DNA of 51,075 bases from Caulobacteraceae bacterium (GTDB lineage: Bacteria; Pseudomonadota; Alphaproteobacteria; Caulobacterales; Caulobacteraceae): the NCBI GenBank assembly GCA_947452365.1, contig CANGCO010000010.1:1-51075 (forward strand), in the 5' to 3' direction. The notes under the pieces were generated by a model. The model made no database searches, was not told the DNA's origin, and saw only the letters and a program-made list of their open reading frames with translations. Below, piece after piece: positions 1 through 9,691 of the stretch (position 1 is the stretch's first letter; each line of letters begins with the position of its first letter). The translations under genes and the position numbers were made by a program.

Positions 1-1599
1 ACCCCCTTGCTGATTTCGCAAATCCTTGGCTTTGCGGCGCGGGCGCATGGGGGGCGGGCGATTGTGTCGCGGCTGGTGGATGAGCCGGTCTGGGCCTATG
101 ATTATGCGCACCTTTCGGTGCGGGCGCAAAAGCTGGCGCGGGCCTTGGGCGCGCTGGGGGTTGGGCCGGGCGACCGGGTCACGAGCCTGGCCTGGAATAC
201 GCATCGGCATCTGGAGCTCTTCTATGCCGTGCCGGGCATGGGGGCTGTGCTGCACACGGCCAATCCGCGCCTGTTTGACGAGCAGATCATCTATACGATC
301 AATCACGCCCAGAGCCGGGTGCTGGCCTTTGACAGCAATTTTGCCGAGCTGGTGGCCCGCATTGCGCCGCAGCTAGAGAGCGTCACCACCTTTATCCAAC
401 TGTCGGACAGGGACCGGCATGTGCCCGGACCTGTGGCGGCCTTGTGCTATGAGGACCTGTTGTCTGCGCAAGAGGCGGGATTTGTCTGGCCGTCCTTTGA
501 TGAAAATGCCGGGGCGTTTTTGTGCTATACATCGGGCACGACCGGTGATCCCAAGGGTGTGCTCTATAGCCACCGGGCCGTGGTCTTGCATGCCATGGCG
601 GCGGGCCTGGCCAGTGCGTTTGGCTTTACCGCTTTTGATGTGGTGATGCCGTGCAGCTCGCTCTATCACGCTACGGCCTGGGGCCTGCCGTTTGCCGCGC
701 CTGTATGCGGGGCCGCCCTGGTCCTGCCCGGTGACAAGATGGATGGGGCCAGCCTGCATGAGCTGATTGTCGCCCATGGCGTGACCTTTACCGGCGGTGT
801 GCCAACCATCTGGACCAATTATCTGGCCTGGCTTAAGGCGCAGGATCAAAGCCCAAAGACCCTAAAGCGGGTGGTGATTGGCGGCTCGGCCGTGCCTCTG
901 GCCATGGCCCAGACCTTTCATGAGGCTTATGGAATTGAGGTCTTGCAGATCTGGGGCATGACCGAGACCTGCCCCTTGGGCGTGGTCGCAACCCCGACGC
1001 CGGAATTGGCGGCGCTGGGCGATGAGGCCATGCGCCAGGCGATCTGGACGCGGCAGGGGCGGCTGCAATTTGGCATAGAGATGAAGGTGGTCGATGAGGA
1101 TGGCCAGGATGCCCCCATGGATGGCCAGACCTCGGGCGCCTTGATGGTGCGCGGCCCCTGGACCTTGCAGCGCTATTTTCGCCAAGAGGCTGATGTGGTG
1201 GATGCAGACGGCTGGTTTGACACCGGCGATATCGCCACCCTCGATGCGTTTGGCTTTATGCGCATTACTGACCGCAAAAAGGATGTGATCAAGTCGGGCG
1301 GCGAATGGATCAGCTCGATCGATCTGGAGAATGTCGCGGCTGGGCATCCGGACGTCAAGATTGCTGCCGTGATCGGGGTGGCGCATCCCAAATGGGAAGA
1401 GCGGCCGCTGCTGATCCTAGAACTGCACGAGGGCGCAAGCCTTAGCCGCGAGACGGTGCTGGCCTATTTGATCGAGCGGGTGGTCAAGTGGTGGCTGCCC
1501 GATGATGTGATCTTTGCCGCCGTGCCCCTGACCGCCACGGGCAAGATCGACAAGAAGGTGCTGCGCGGCGCCTATCGGGGGCACTTATCAGACGCCTAG
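1..1599 (+). CDS. Long-chain fatty-acid--CoA ligase (AMP-dependent synthetase), 5' end outside window
   Basis: An ANL-superfamily enzyme that would activate a fatty or other carboxylic acid to its acyl-CoA through an acyl-adenylate. Visible motifs are the phosphate-binding loop [11 protein letters not shown] (nt 526-558), the WGMTET adenine motif (near nt 952), the GWFDTGD hinge motif (near nt 1210) and the C-terminal lysine region TATGKIDKK (near nt 1530). The reading frame is open to base 1. Family members usually carry about ten more residues before the LLISQIL segment seen here, so I treat the TTG at base 7 as internal and the gene as 5'-truncated by the window. The stop is TAG. The acyl chain preference cannot be read from the sequence; the overall style matches the medium/long-chain FadD-like group. 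No partner gene follows in the same transcription unit with any certainty. Confidence 0.9.
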   Translation, partial: TPLLISQILGFAARAHGGRAIVSRLVDEPVWAYDYAHLSVRAQKLARALGALGVGPGDRVTSLAWNTHRHLELFYAVPGMGAVLHTANPRLFDEQIIYTINHAQSRVLAFDSNFAELVARIAPQLESVTTFIQLSDRDRHVPGPVAALCYEDLLSAQEAGFVWPSFDENAGAFLCYTSGTTGDPKGVLYSHRAVVLHAMAAGLASAFGFTAFDVVMPCSSLYHATAWGLPFAAPVCGAALVLPGDKMDGASLHELIVAHGVTFTGGVPTIWTNYLAWLKAQDQSPKTLKRVVIGGSAVPLAMAQTFHEAYGIEVLQIWGMTETCPLGVVATPTPELAALGDEAMRQAIWTRQGRLQFGIEMKVVDEDGQDAPMDGQTSGALMVRGPWTLQRYFRQEADVVDADGWFDTGDIATLDAFGFMRITDRKKDVIKSGGEWISSIDLENVAAGHPDVKIAAVIGVAHPKWEERPLLILELHEGASLSRETVLAYLIERVVKWWLPDDVIFAAVPLTATGKIDKKVLRGAYRGHLSDA

Positions 1600-1695
1600 C
1601 CTAGGCCAGGCCTGATTAGCCTTGGGCTTGACCATAGGGAATAGACGGCCTGTAATCTTTACGATATTTGGCTGCACCAGACGGTAGATCCACAA

Positions 1696-2043
1696 ATGTC
1701 TGACCTCTTGAGCCTTACCCATGACGATGTCCGCCGCCTAGCGCTTGGTCTGCCCAGCGCGGCCGAGCAGGCGCATTTTGGCAAGGCGGATTTTCGGGTG
1801 GGGGGCAAGGTGTTTGCCACCTTGTCAGCGCCCGATCATGCGGTCGTCAAGCTTGTCCCTGAGCAACAAGACATGCTGGTAAGCGCTGAGCCCGCCGTGT
1901 TTTCACCTGTGGCCGGGGCCTGGGGTCTAAAGGGCTGGACCAAGCTTAGGCTGGCCGATTGCGATATGGCCACCTTGGCCAGTGCGCTGAACATGGCTTG
2001 GCGCAATGTCGCGCCAAGGCGGCTATGGCGAGATCTGCCCTAG
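1696..2043 (+). CDS. MmcQ/YjbR-family protein
   Basis: A 115-residue protein of the MmcQ/YjbR family, a small cytoplasmic fold related to CyaY-like structures, sometimes described as DNA-binding and without a settled function. Family features seen are the N-terminal helix followed by the LPSAAEQAHFGKADFRV segment, the GKVFATL strand and the C-terminal WRNVAPRRL helix. Length is normal for the family. The gene starts at an ATG 96 bases after the acyl-CoA ligase and could be cotranscribed with it. Its TAG stop lies in the CTAG palindrome at 2040-2043, which also supplies the TAG of the convergent PepSY gene, so no terminator fits between the two genes. Confidence 0.85.
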   Translation: MSDLLSLTHDDVRRLALGLPSAAEQAHFGKADFRVGGKVFATLSAPDHAVVKLVPEQQDMLVSAEPAVFSPVAGAWGLKGWTKLRLADCDMATLASALNMAWRNVAPRRLWRDLP

Positions 2044-3401
2044 CCCGCTAGGCCTAAAAACCGTCTTGCGGGCCGTATGCGCCGCAGTATGAGCCATTCT
2101 ATGGCCGCGACAGCCAGGATGGACAGGCCCAGCACCGGCAAGAAGAGGCCAAGTCCAATAATCATGACGCCAAGGCCCCTGGACGGCACGCCTTGGCCCA
2201 GCGGCAGAGGCGCGCCCAATTGACCGCTCGGGCGTCTTTGCCACCACATGACCGCCGCACTGACCACCAGTGTGCAAAGGCCAAGCGCTGTCAGGACGCC
2301 GAGGACCTGATTGACCAGGCCAAACAATTGGCCTTCGTGCAGGGCGGTGCCATAGCCAATGACCTGATCGATCGGGTGGCGACTGTTAAAGCCCTGACGG
2401 GTCAAGACCTGGCCGGTGACGGGATCAAGGCTCAGGGTCACCCTTAATGGCCGGTTTTGGGCATCGGACTTGCCGCTCCAGCCAGGGTTCTTGGCCGAGG
2501 GCGGTGTGATCAGGACGGGCGGGGCGAGATTCAACGGCCGCACGGCAGCGGTCATGGCGGCGAAGGAGGGCTGGGCTGTGGCCCGCCGGGCCATGGCACC
2601 TTGACCAGCCCCGCCCATATCCATGCCGGCCATGGTATCGGCGACCTCGGCGGCGCGGCTGGTGGTCCAGTCTTGGTGTACAATATCGGTATGGGTCAGA
2701 CGCCGAGCCGCCTTGAACCCCTCGCCCCAGACCGTGGTCCAGGGCAGGCCGGTCAATAGGAGCACCAGCGCAAACCCCGAGACCCAGACGCCTGTGACCG
2801 CGTGCAGATCACGCCAGAACAGGGCCTTGCCGGACCTTAGGCGGGGATAGACCAGACCTGCTAGGCCCTTGGCCCCGCGCGGCCACCAAAGATAAAGCCC
2901 GGTCAGGATCATAACTATGGCCCAAGACGCGGCTAACTCGACCAAGAGCTTGCCGCGATCGCCAATTAGGAGCTCGCCATGAATGGCCTTGATTACGGCC
3001 ATAAACCGGTCCTTGGTCGGTACGATCTTGAGGATGGCTAGGCTGTGCGGATGGACATAGACCAGCTGGTCCTTGCCATGGGCCTTGACCGTGACCCGCA
3101 CCGCATCATGCGGGTCCTGGCGTACCTCTAGGGTTGTCAGCCTTGCGCCGGGCAACGCCTCTAGGGCCGCGCCAACTTGCGCATCAGCGCTGGCGGGCGG
3201 GCCGGCAAAGGCCAGGTGATCATAGGGCCGGTCCAGCCAGACCTCGATCTGGGGCTTGAACAAATAGGCCGAGCCGCTGATCGCTAGGATCAGGATGAAG
3301 GGCAGGCAAAACAGCCCGGCATAAAAGTGCCATCGCCATATGGCGCGGTGATCGATCAGACCCTGGGTCTGGGCCTTGGATTTGAGCGGGGTGACGGTCA
3401 T
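2040..3401 (-). CDS. PepSY-associated TM helix protein, partner of the adjacent TonB receptor
   Basis: A 453-residue inner-membrane protein of the PepSY-TM family. The first membrane helix is at about residues 27-47, a PepSY-like periplasmic stretch follows at about 70-150, then helices near 155-173 and 203-220, and a final pair near the C terminus. Between the fourth and fifth helices is a Met/Gly-rich patch (MAGMDMGG, about 258-264) that could bind a soft metal. I chose the ATG at 3401, four bases beyond the receptor stop, because homologous sequence (HRAIWRWHFYAGL) begins shortly after it; the longer open frame runs back into the receptor gene. Such proteins usually sit beside siderophore or metal receptors and may reduce or pass on the imported metal; that role here is inference. 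Its TAG stop shares CTAG with the YjbR gene. Confidence 0.85.
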   Translation of the reverse strand: MTVTPLKSKAQTQGLIDHRAIWRWHFYAGLFCLPFILILAISGSAYLFKPQIEVWLDRPYDHLAFAGPPASADAQVGAALEALPGARLTTLEVRQDPHDAVRVTVKAHGKDQLVYVHPHSLAILKIVPTKDRFMAVIKAIHGELLIGDRGKLLVELAASWAIVMILTGLYLWWPRGAKGLAGLVYPRLRSGKALFWRDLHAVTGVWVSGFALVLLLTGLPWTTVWGEGFKAARRLTHTDIVHQDWTTSRAAEVADTMAGMDMGGAGQGAMARRATAQPSFAAMTAAVRPLNLAPPVLITPPSAKNPGWSGKSDAQNRPLRVTLSLDPVTGQVLTRQGFNSRHPIDQVIGYGTALHEGQLFGLVNQVLGVLTALGLCTLVVSAAVMWWQRRPSGQLGAPLPLGQGVPSRGLGVMIIGLGLFLPVLGLSILAVAAIEWLILRRIRPARRFLGLAG

Positions 3402-3405
3402 GGCG

Positions 3406-5766
3406 CTAGAGTTTCCAATTGATCTGGGCAAAGACCGAGCGTTGCGGGAAGGGATGGAAGAGGAAGTATTTATCATTGCTAATATTGTCCATGCCAACCG
3501 AGACCTGGGCATGGTCATTGAGTTGATAAACGGCGCGGGCATCAAACACGGCATAGCGATAAAAGCCGCCATACGTGTTCCCAACCGTATCGTCATTGGC
3601 CAGATTGGCATAATTTCGGCTGGCAAATCGGGCCGCGGCCGTGAGGCTCAAGGCCTCGGTTGCATGCCAAGTGACTAAGGCCGTGCCCTTCCAGAGCGGT
3701 ACGCTGGGCAGACGTTTGCCCACCGAGGCAGGAAAGGCCCTGTTCTTGGCGGTGATTGCATCGGCATAGGTTAGGCTGGCGGACATATCGAGGCGGGGCA
3801 GGAGCGCCTGGCGACTGGCGACCAGTTCCATGCCCCTCGCCTCGGTGCGGTCGATATTCTGGACATAGGTCGTATTGGTGACCGTATTGATTTGCGAAAT
3901 CAGGGCGTCGCGGACGCGCTCGTTAAACACCGACAGCCGGATATCGCTATTGGCGGTTTGGTGTTCGAGCGCAAGCTCGATGGAGGTCGCCTGTTCTGGT
4001 CGTAGCCTTGGATTGGGATTGGCTAGGAGACTGCCCACGGTCATGGTCTGGTAAAGCTCGCCAACGGTTGGCGTGCGATAGGCCTTGCCCGCTGAAAGCT
4101 TGAGGCTAAGGCCCGGCTGAACCTGCCATGCCAGCGCCGCCTTGGGGCTGAAAAATTCATCCCTTCGATTGGGCTGAACAAGGCTTGTATTCAGCGTGGA
4201 TGACAGCGTGGTGTTGAGGCCGCTATGGGCCTGCCAGGCCTCATAACGGCCGCCAAGGTTTAGGCTAAGACTAGGGCTTAAGTGAACCTCATCCTGGGCC
4301 CAGACGGCCTTGGTCTCAGTCACCCCATGCGAGGCGGTGCGAAGTTGGCCTAGCGGGCCGTCGGGACCGCGCCAATTGGCTAGCATAAAGGTTCTGGCAT
4401 TGAGGGTTTCTTGGTCCAGATGCAGCCCGCCGTTGATCTGGTGCTGATCGTCTGGCCCAAGCCGCAAGCTCGCCTTGGCATCGAGCGTGTGCCAGCCGGT
4501 GCCGTCTTGTTTTTGGATTGTGCCTGCTCCGCCACCAATGGCCCCCGGTAGGTCATTGCGGGTACTGATAAAGCCGGTTGCGGGCATGGTGGCGCTGGTC
4601 GTATCGGGCGAGGGACCGGCCTGCCAATCGCGGCCATAGCGATAAAGCGTGCCGATCACCTGCCAATCCAGTTTAGGGCCGGTGCCATTAAGGCTGAGGG
4701 CCTGGCTAAAATGCTCGGCATCGCGCTGATAGAGGCCAGAATTAAAGCCGGTCGTGGTGCCATTGGCGGCGGTGCGATAGCTGGCAGCGCCGTCGGCATT
4801 GGTCAAATAGGTCTGGACTGTGCTTGCCGTGTCATCCCGCCAGACCGCGAGCATATAACGGGCCTGCAGGCTGGGATTGATATCGAGCGCGAGCTTAAGT
4901 CTGGCAGTGTCCTGCACATGGTGCTCGATCCCGCCTGCGCCAAGGACCCGGATGGCTTGGCCAAGCTTATTGCGGTCGCCATAGCCGCCAAATGTACCCG
5001 CTGGGTTGGCTTGGCCAGTGACGGTTGTAAAGCTGATCGGCTGGGATTGGGCATCCGTATGGGTCAGGCTGGCCAGCACGGCCAAGGGTCCAAACCGATT
5101 GCCGAGTGATCCTGAAAACTGCTGGGTACGCAGGGACTGCTTGGTGCCATAGAGCGCAAAATCGCTAAGATTGGTCAGGGCGCTGGCCCTCGCTTCCAAC
5201 TGGCTTGGCATGCGGGTGGTTATATTGACCGTCGCCCCGATCGAATTGCCAGAATAGGCGGCGGAAAACGGGCCATAGAGCACGTCGATGCGCTCAATTT
5301 CTTCAGGCGTGACCAGGGTCCAGCGTGGGCTGCCATTGCCGTTATTATTAGCGATCAGGGCGGATAATAGGGCGCCATCGGCATAGATCAGGCTGCGGGC
5401 CGAGGCTCCAAGGCCAGAGGTGCGGGTCGCGATCGGGGCAAAATTGTCGCCAATATGGCGTTTGCGAACCACCAAGCTGGGCAGGTATTTTAGGGTGTCT
5501 TCGACACTGGCGGCATTGATCGTCTTGGTGATGGCGTCGGCAGTGACGCTGACTTGGGTCGAGGGCGGGTTTTCAAGCGCGGTTTTTGTGCGCTTGCCGG
5601 TAATGATCACCGAATTGGTAGCAAGGTCTAGGGCGGCGGTTTGCGCCAGCGCGCTTGTACCGGCAACAAGCGATAGGCCAAGGGCGACCAGGGTGGTTTG
5701 GGCATTGAGGGGCATGACGAAGCTTTCGATTGCTCCGAACGCGCTGGCCGCGGCATGGGCTTGCAT
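3406..5766 (-). CDS. TonB-dependent outer-membrane receptor
   Basis: A 786-residue TonB-dependent receptor. A hydrophobic signal segment ends at a SALAQ-type cleavage site near residue 42. The plug domain follows (about 60-190) with the typical NITTR end, then a 22-strand-type barrel region ending in a C-terminal NWKL, as expected for outer-membrane insertion. The ATG at 5766 has a GAGG ribosome site 7-8 bases upstream; an internal ATG at 5715 would give a more compact signal peptide and cannot be excluded. Downstream, the PepSY protein begins 4 bases after the stop; upstream, a DUF2946 protein ends 75 bases before, so the three form one probable operon. DUF2946 plus PepSY suggests a metal, perhaps copper or a ferric chelate, as cargo, but the substrate is unproven. 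Confidence 0.9.
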   Translation of the reverse strand: MQAHAAASAFGAIESFVMPLNAQTTLVALGLSLVAGTSALAQTAALDLATNSVIITGKRTKTALENPPSTQVSVTADAITKTINAASVEDTLKYLPSLVVRKRHIGDNFAPIATRTSGLGASARSLIYADGALLSALIANNNGNGSPRWTLVTPEEIERIDVLYGPFSAAYSGNSIGATVNITTRMPSQLEARASALTNLSDFALYGTKQSLRTQQFSGSLGNRFGPLAVLASLTHTDAQSQPISFTTVTGQANPAGTFGGYGDRNKLGQAIRVLGAGGIEHHVQDTARLKLALDINPSLQARYMLAVWRDDTASTVQTYLTNADGAASYRTAANGTTTGFNSGLYQRDAEHFSQALSLNGTGPKLDWQVIGTLYRYGRDWQAGPSPDTTSATMPATGFISTRNDLPGAIGGGAGTIQKQDGTGWHTLDAKASLRLGPDDQHQINGGLHLDQETLNARTFMLANWRGPDGPLGQLRTASHGVTETKAVWAQDEVHLSPSLSLNLGGRYEAWQAHSGLNTTLSSTLNTSLVQPNRRDEFFSPKAALAWQVQPGLSLKLSAGKAYRTPTVGELYQTMTVGSLLANPNPRLRPEQATSIELALEHQTANSDIRLSVFNERVRDALISQINTVTNTTYVQNIDRTEARGMELVASRQALLPRLDMSASLTYADAITAKNRAFPASVGKRLPSVPLWKGTALVTWHATEALSLTAAARFASRNYANLANDDTVGNTYGGFYRYAVFDARAVYQLNDHAQVSVGMDNISNDKYFLFHPFPQRSVFAQINWKL

Positions 5767-5841
5767 AAACAAACCTCACGCAGCCTCGCGTATCGGGCGC
5801 TTAAATCAGTGAAATTGGCTGGCGCGTGGCCAGGCCAAGGT

Positions 5842-6267
5842 TCAGATCAATCGAAAATCGGTGGGTGGTCCTGTAGTCCAGGGCGGCGGCGCGGCCAGCC
5901 CAAGGCCTGGCCTTTGGTGGGCAAGTTGGGGAAGGTCTAGACTGCGCACGATCTGGACCGGGACGGCCGCCAGCGCTTGGCTGGGACCGACATGCGCTAT
6001 GCTGGCGGCAAAGGCGCAAGGATGGTCGGGGCGCTCGGGCTTATCTGGGGCCTTATTAGCCGGGGCCTTAACAAGCGTGCCATCTGGACCAAGACTGACC
6101 GTCAGGGCCCCTTGGCCAGTACAGATCACCATTTGCGGCACGGCACCGACCGAGGGTGCGGCCAGCATCACCCCGCCGGGCAGGATAAGGCGCAGGCCAA
6201 GCGCGAGCGCGGCGAGCAGCAGGCCATGACCTGAGCGTTTGCGCGAATTGTGGATGGGCCCCGACAT
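5842..6267 (-). CDS. DUF2946 family protein
   Basis: A 141-residue small secreted or membrane-anchored protein. After a basic N terminus (NSRKRSG) there is one hydrophobic segment (about 15-38), then the family pattern MVICTGQG, a Cys in HPCAFA about 40 residues later, and a Pro-rich tail with the common TGPP ending. DUF2946 proteins often lie next to outer-membrane copper or metal receptors; their biochemical role is not established. I chose the ATG at 6267, preceded by AAGGTG, rather than the longer open frame that begins at 6351, because the extra residues are Arg-rich and unlike the family. It is the first gene of the apparent operon with the TonB receptor and PepSY protein and is divergent from ribA across about 200 bases. 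Confidence 0.8.
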   Translation of the reverse strand: MSGPIHNSRKRSGHGLLLAALALGLRLILPGGVMLAAPSVGAVPQMVICTGQGALTVSLGPDGTLVKAPANKAPDKPERPDHPCAFAASIAHVGPSQALAAVPVQIVRSLDLPQLAHQRPGLGLAAPPPWTTGPPTDFRLI

Positions 6268-6467
6268 CACCTTAGCTCTAGACCGCCCATACTTGGCTGT
6301 CGAGCGGCATGATTGTCGCGGCGGCAACCGGTTTATCCGACGGCTGAGCACATCAAGACAGTTGCCCCCCTAGGGCCAGTCGTCCTAAACCCTATCTATA
6401 GGCCTGAGATCAGGCTGAGCGAGCGACACCGGCGTCAAAGGGCGGCCGTGTCTGGAAAGTCGAAGAC
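6268..6467. promoter_or_regulatory. Divergent intergenic region between DUF2946 and ribA
   Basis: This 200-base spacer must hold promoters for the DUF2946-receptor operon (minus) and ribA (plus). The only structure I see is a small dyad GCCTGA-GA-TCAGGC at 6402-6415, about 50 bases before ribA. I do not recognise an FMN riboswitch, a Fur box or a clear sigma-70 promoter. Whether the dyad is an operator is unknown. Confidence 0.3.
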
Positions 6468-7073
6468 ATGTCGGTTGGTGTTGAAATTTCAAACTGGTTG
6501 GGCGAGGGGGCAATTGATCTGCCCACCAGCTATGGTCAGTTTTCCATGCGGGTCATGACCGATCTGGGTGACGGGCGTGAGCATGTCGCCATTGGTACGC
6601 CGCGCGGGCCAGGCCCCGGCGAGGCGGTGCTTGTGCGGATTCACTCCGAATGCCTGACCGGTGATGTGTTTGGCTCGCATCTTTGCGATTGCGGCCCGCA
6701 ACTGCATGCAGCGCTCGAGCGGGTGGCGCAGGCCCCCGCAGGTCTTGTCCTGTATCTGCGCCAGGAGGGCCGGGGTATTGGGCTGGGTAATAAGCTGAAA
6801 GCCTATGCCCTGCAGGCCAAGGGCATGGATACGGTCGAGGCTAATCTTGCCCTAGGCTTTGCCCCGGATCTGCGCGAATTTGACATTGCCGCCCAGGCTT
6901 TGAAAAACCTTGGCATTAGCCGGGTGCGGCTCCTAACCAATAATCCAGACAAGGTCGCGGCCCTGCGCAGCGCCGGGATCGAGACCGAGCGCGTGGCGGC
7001 CTGGACGGCGGAGCGGCCGGAAAATCAGGCCTATTTAGCAGCCAAGCGGGCCAAGATGGGTCACATTCTTTAA
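6468..7073 (+). CDS. ribA: GTP cyclohydrolase II (RibA)
   Basis: A 201-residue stand-alone GTP cyclohydrolase II, the first committed enzyme of riboflavin synthesis, which opens GTP to a diaminopyrimidine with release of formate and pyrophosphate. Zinc ligands are Cys62, Cys73 and Cys75 in the motif SECLTGDVFGSHLCDCG. The catalytic YLRQEGRGIGL segment is at about 96-107, and the RLLTNNPDK substrate motif at 154-162. Length matches the monofunctional form; there is no fused RibB domain. It sits alone, with the isomerase gene following after 15 bases, so the two may be cotranscribed. No other riboflavin gene is in the window. Confidence 0.95.
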   Translation: MSVGVEISNWLGEGAIDLPTSYGQFSMRVMTDLGDGREHVAIGTPRGPGPGEAVLVRIHSECLTGDVFGSHLCDCGPQLHAALERVAQAPAGLVLYLRQEGRGIGLGNKLKAYALQAKGMDTVEANLALGFAPDLREFDIAAQALKNLGISRVRLLTNNPDKVAALRSAGIETERVAAWTAERPENQAYLAAKRAKMGHIL

Positions 7074-7088
7074 GAGCGACAGCGCGCC

Positions 7089-7694
7089 ATGATCCAGCCT
7101 GAATTCTTGTTCGATTTTGGTAGCCCCAATGCCTATCTGGTGCATCGGGTCCTGCCCGGCATTGAGGCGCGAACCGGCGTGAAATTTGCCTATAAGCCGG
7201 TCCTGCTCGGCGGCCTGTTCAAGCTGGCCAATAATCGCTCGCCCATGGAGGCGTTCGGCCATATCCCTAAAAAAATGGCCTATGAGCAGTTGGAGACCCA
7301 GCGCTTTGTCGAACGCCACGGTCTCACCCGCTACCAGTTCAATCCGCATTTTCCGGTCAATACCCTCAACCTGATGCGCGGCGCGTTTGCCGCCCAGAGC
7401 CTTGGCGTCTTGCCCGCCTATATTGAGGCCGTGATCTGCGCCATGTGGGAGGATCAAAAGCCCATGGCCGATCTCGGCGTCCTGGCGCAAGTGCTGGAGG
7501 CTGCGCGCCTCGATGCGCCGGCCCTGATGGCATTAAGCCAGACGCCAGAGATAAAGGCGGCCCTGATCGAGGCCACGCAACAGGCCTGTGATCGCGGGGC
7601 CTTTGGCATCCCCACCGTCTTTGTCGGCGATGAGATGTTTTTCGGCAAGGAGCGCCTTGGCCAGGTCGAGGACGAGATCCTCAAAACCGCCTAG
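7089..7694 (+). CDS. DsbA-family 2-hydroxychromene-2-carboxylate isomerase / kappa-class GST-like protein
   Basis: A 201-residue thioredoxin-fold protein of the DsbA/HCCA isomerase family. The N-terminal FLFDFGSPNAYL places Ser12 where the catalytic serine of kappa GSTs and HCCA isomerases lies, instead of a CXXC pair. The conserved cis-proline region GIPTVFVGDEMFFGKERL is near the C terminus. Family members isomerise aromatic degradation intermediates using glutathione, or act as general GSTs; no aromatic pathway genes flank it, so the real substrate is unknown. The start ATG at 7089 is 15 bases after ribA. Its TAG stop overlaps the kup stop in a shared CTAG (7691-7694). Confidence 0.85.
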   Translation: MIQPEFLFDFGSPNAYLVHRVLPGIEARTGVKFAYKPVLLGGLFKLANNRSPMEAFGHIPKKMAYEQLETQRFVERHGLTRYQFNPHFPVNTLNLMRGAFAAQSLGVLPAYIEAVICAMWEDQKPMADLGVLAQVLEAARLDAPALMALSQTPEIKAALIEATQQACDRGAFGIPTVFVGDEMFFGKERLGQVEDEILKTA

Positions 7695-9691
7695 ATCGAG
7701 ACCTGGCTACCCATCTCGACCACGCGCCCGGCGGGCAGGTTAAAGACATCGGTTGGATTGGCGGCGTTCTTTTTCAAGAAGATAAAGATGCGGTTTTGCC
7801 AAGACGGCATTTGCGAACTCGCCGCGGGCACCACGGTTCTGCGCCCCAAGAAATACGAGGTCGACATGATGTCGAACCGCGCCTCCGACTGCGGGCACTT
7901 GGCCAGAGATTTGGGCAGATTGGGGGTTTCCATAAAGCCATAGGTCAGCACGACCTGCAAAAAGTCAGGATTTAGCCGATGCCATTGCATGCGGTCCTTG
8001 GGCTCAACCCGCGGGGTTTCGGCCGTCAGCACAGTCAAGATCACATTGGTCTTGTGTAAGACCTTATTGTGTTTGAGATTGTGCAATAGGGCCATGGGCG
8101 CGCGGTCCAGTGTACTATTCAGATAGACGGCCGTGCCATCGACCCTAAACGGGCTGCGCTGCGATAACATGGCGGCAATATCAGCCATGGCGGGGGAGTC
8201 CTGCTCGACCTTGCGGGCGAGTATGTCCGAGCCCCTTGCCCAGGTAGCAATAATCACAAACAGGGCGCCGCCAATGGTTAGGGGCACCCAGCCGCCGGAC
8301 AGGATCTTCAGCGCATTGGCCCCTAGGAAAACCAGGTCCAGGGCCAGTAGGGGTGCGATCAGGGCCAGGCTAGTCCAGAGGCTCCATTTCCACAAACGCC
8401 GCACGACGATAAAGGCCAAGGATGTGGTCACCGCCATGGTCCCGGTCACGGCCAGGCCATAGGCATGGGACAGGTTGCTCGAGCTTTTAAAAACCGCAAT
8501 CAGCAAGAATACGCCCAACATGAGCAACATATTGATCCTTGGCAAAAAGATCTGGCCCGCATGGGTCTGTGAGGTGCGCTCTATGATCATGCGCGGCAAG
8601 AGGCCCAGCTGCATGGCCTGATTGGTCAAGGAAAACGCGCCTGTGATCACGGCCTGGCTGGCAATAATGGTTGCTAGGGTGGCCAGCACCACCAGGGGGA
8701 TGCGCAGAACCTCCGGGGCCATCAGGAAGAACCAGTCCAGATTCTGCACCGGGCGATGGGCGGCGGCGGCTGCACTGACCTCAGACAGGGCAAATGCGCC
8801 CTGGCCGAGATAATTGAGCATAAGGCAGGGCAGGACAAAATAGAGCCAAGCGGCCTGGATCGGCCAACGCCCGAAATGGCCCATATCGGCATAGAGGGCC
8901 TCTGCCCCGGTCACGGTCAAGAACACTGATCCGAGCACGAGCAAGCCAATCACCCCATGCTGGATCAAAAAGCTCACCGCATAGCCTGGACTAAAGGCTA
9001 GCAGGATTTGTGGGTGATGGATGGTATGCGCGATGCCCAGGCCGCCGATCAGAATGAACCAGACCAGACAGATTGGGCCAAACCAGGCGGCGACCTTTTC
9101 AGTGCCGCGCGACTGGACCATGAACAGGCCAAACAAGATGGCGAGGCTGATCCCGACCACCAGACCCGGCGTTACGATATGCGAAAGGGAGGGCACCGTG
9201 CGCAGGCCCTCAACCGCCGAAAGCACGGATATGGCCGGGGTGATAATGGCATCGCCGTAAAACAGGGCGGCGCCACAGGCCCCAAGCACAAACACGGTGC
9301 GCGTTCGTCCCCCCAGGGCTTGCTGGGCGAGGGCCATGAGCGACAAGACCCCGCCCTCACCGCGATTATCGGCGCGCATCAAGAACAGCACATATTTGAC
9401 CGTCACGACCAGGATCAGGGCCCAAAGCGCTAGGGACACGACCCCAATCACTTCGGATCGCTCCAGCCCATCCTTGGCGGCCTGTCCGAGCGCTTCACGA
9501 AACGCATAAAGCGGGCTGGTGCCAATATCCCCGAACACCACACCAATCGATCCGAGCGCCAGGGTCCAGAACCGGCCATGGCCATGGCTGGCTGAGGCGG
9601 AAGGCGTGTCGGTAAGGTTTGATGAGGTTTGATCTTTTGCCGCCTGGGCAGATGATCCTGTCGAGGACCCATCCTTGGATAGGTCGGTCAT
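7691..9691 (-). CDS. kup: Low-affinity potassium transport system protein Kup
   Basis: A 666-residue KUP/HAK/KT-family potassium:proton symporter of the inner membrane. The family signature GSIGVVFGDIGTSPLYAFREAL follows a hydrophilic, Ser/Thr-rich N-terminal tail of about 45 residues. About twelve hydrophobic helices run to near residue 455, and a cytoplasmic C-terminal domain of about 200 residues ends in the usual FNLPAGRVVEMG style. I use the ATG at 9691 because GGAG lies about 8 bases upstream; the longer frame to 9775 has no such site. The gene is on the same strand as the HupE operon, 130 bases downstream of it, and probably has its own promoter. Its stop shares the CTAG at 7691-7694 with the isomerase gene. 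Confidence 0.95.
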   Translation of the reverse strand: MTDLSKDGSSTGSSAQAAKDQTSSNLTDTPSASASHGHGRFWTLALGSIGVVFGDIGTSPLYAFREALGQAAKDGLERSEVIGVVSLALWALILVVTVKYVLFLMRADNRGEGGVLSLMALAQQALGGRTRTVFVLGACGAALFYGDAIITPAISVLSAVEGLRTVPSLSHIVTPGLVVGISLAILFGLFMVQSRGTEKVAAWFGPICLVWFILIGGLGIAHTIHHPQILLAFSPGYAVSFLIQHGVIGLLVLGSVFLTVTGAEALYADMGHFGRWPIQAAWLYFVLPCLMLNYLGQGAFALSEVSAAAAAHRPVQNLDWFFLMAPEVLRIPLVVLATLATIIASQAVITGAFSLTNQAMQLGLLPRMIIERTSQTHAGQIFLPRINMLLMLGVFLLIAVFKSSSNLSHAYGLAVTGTMAVTTSLAFIVVRRLWKWSLWTSLALIAPLLALDLVFLGANALKILSGGWVPLTIGGALFVIIATWARGSDILARKVEQDSPAMADIAAMLSQRSPFRVDGTAVYLNSTLDRAPMALLHNLKHNKVLHKTNVILTVLTAETPRVEPKDRMQWHRLNPDFLQVVLTYGFMETPNLPKSLAKCPQSEARFDIMSTSYFLGRRTVVPAASSQMPSWQNRIFIFLKKNAANPTDVFNLPAGRVVEMGSQVSI

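Noticed and set aside
862-1386. Minus-strand open frame of 174 codons inside the acyl-CoA ligase
   Set aside because: Composition and lack of motifs mark it as an antisense shadow; the plus-strand protein has all family motifs.
6268-6467. FMN riboswitch before ribA
   Set aside because: I looked for the conserved RFN element (AGGGGCGGGGTG-like start and GCGGTAAA-like core) and did not find it.
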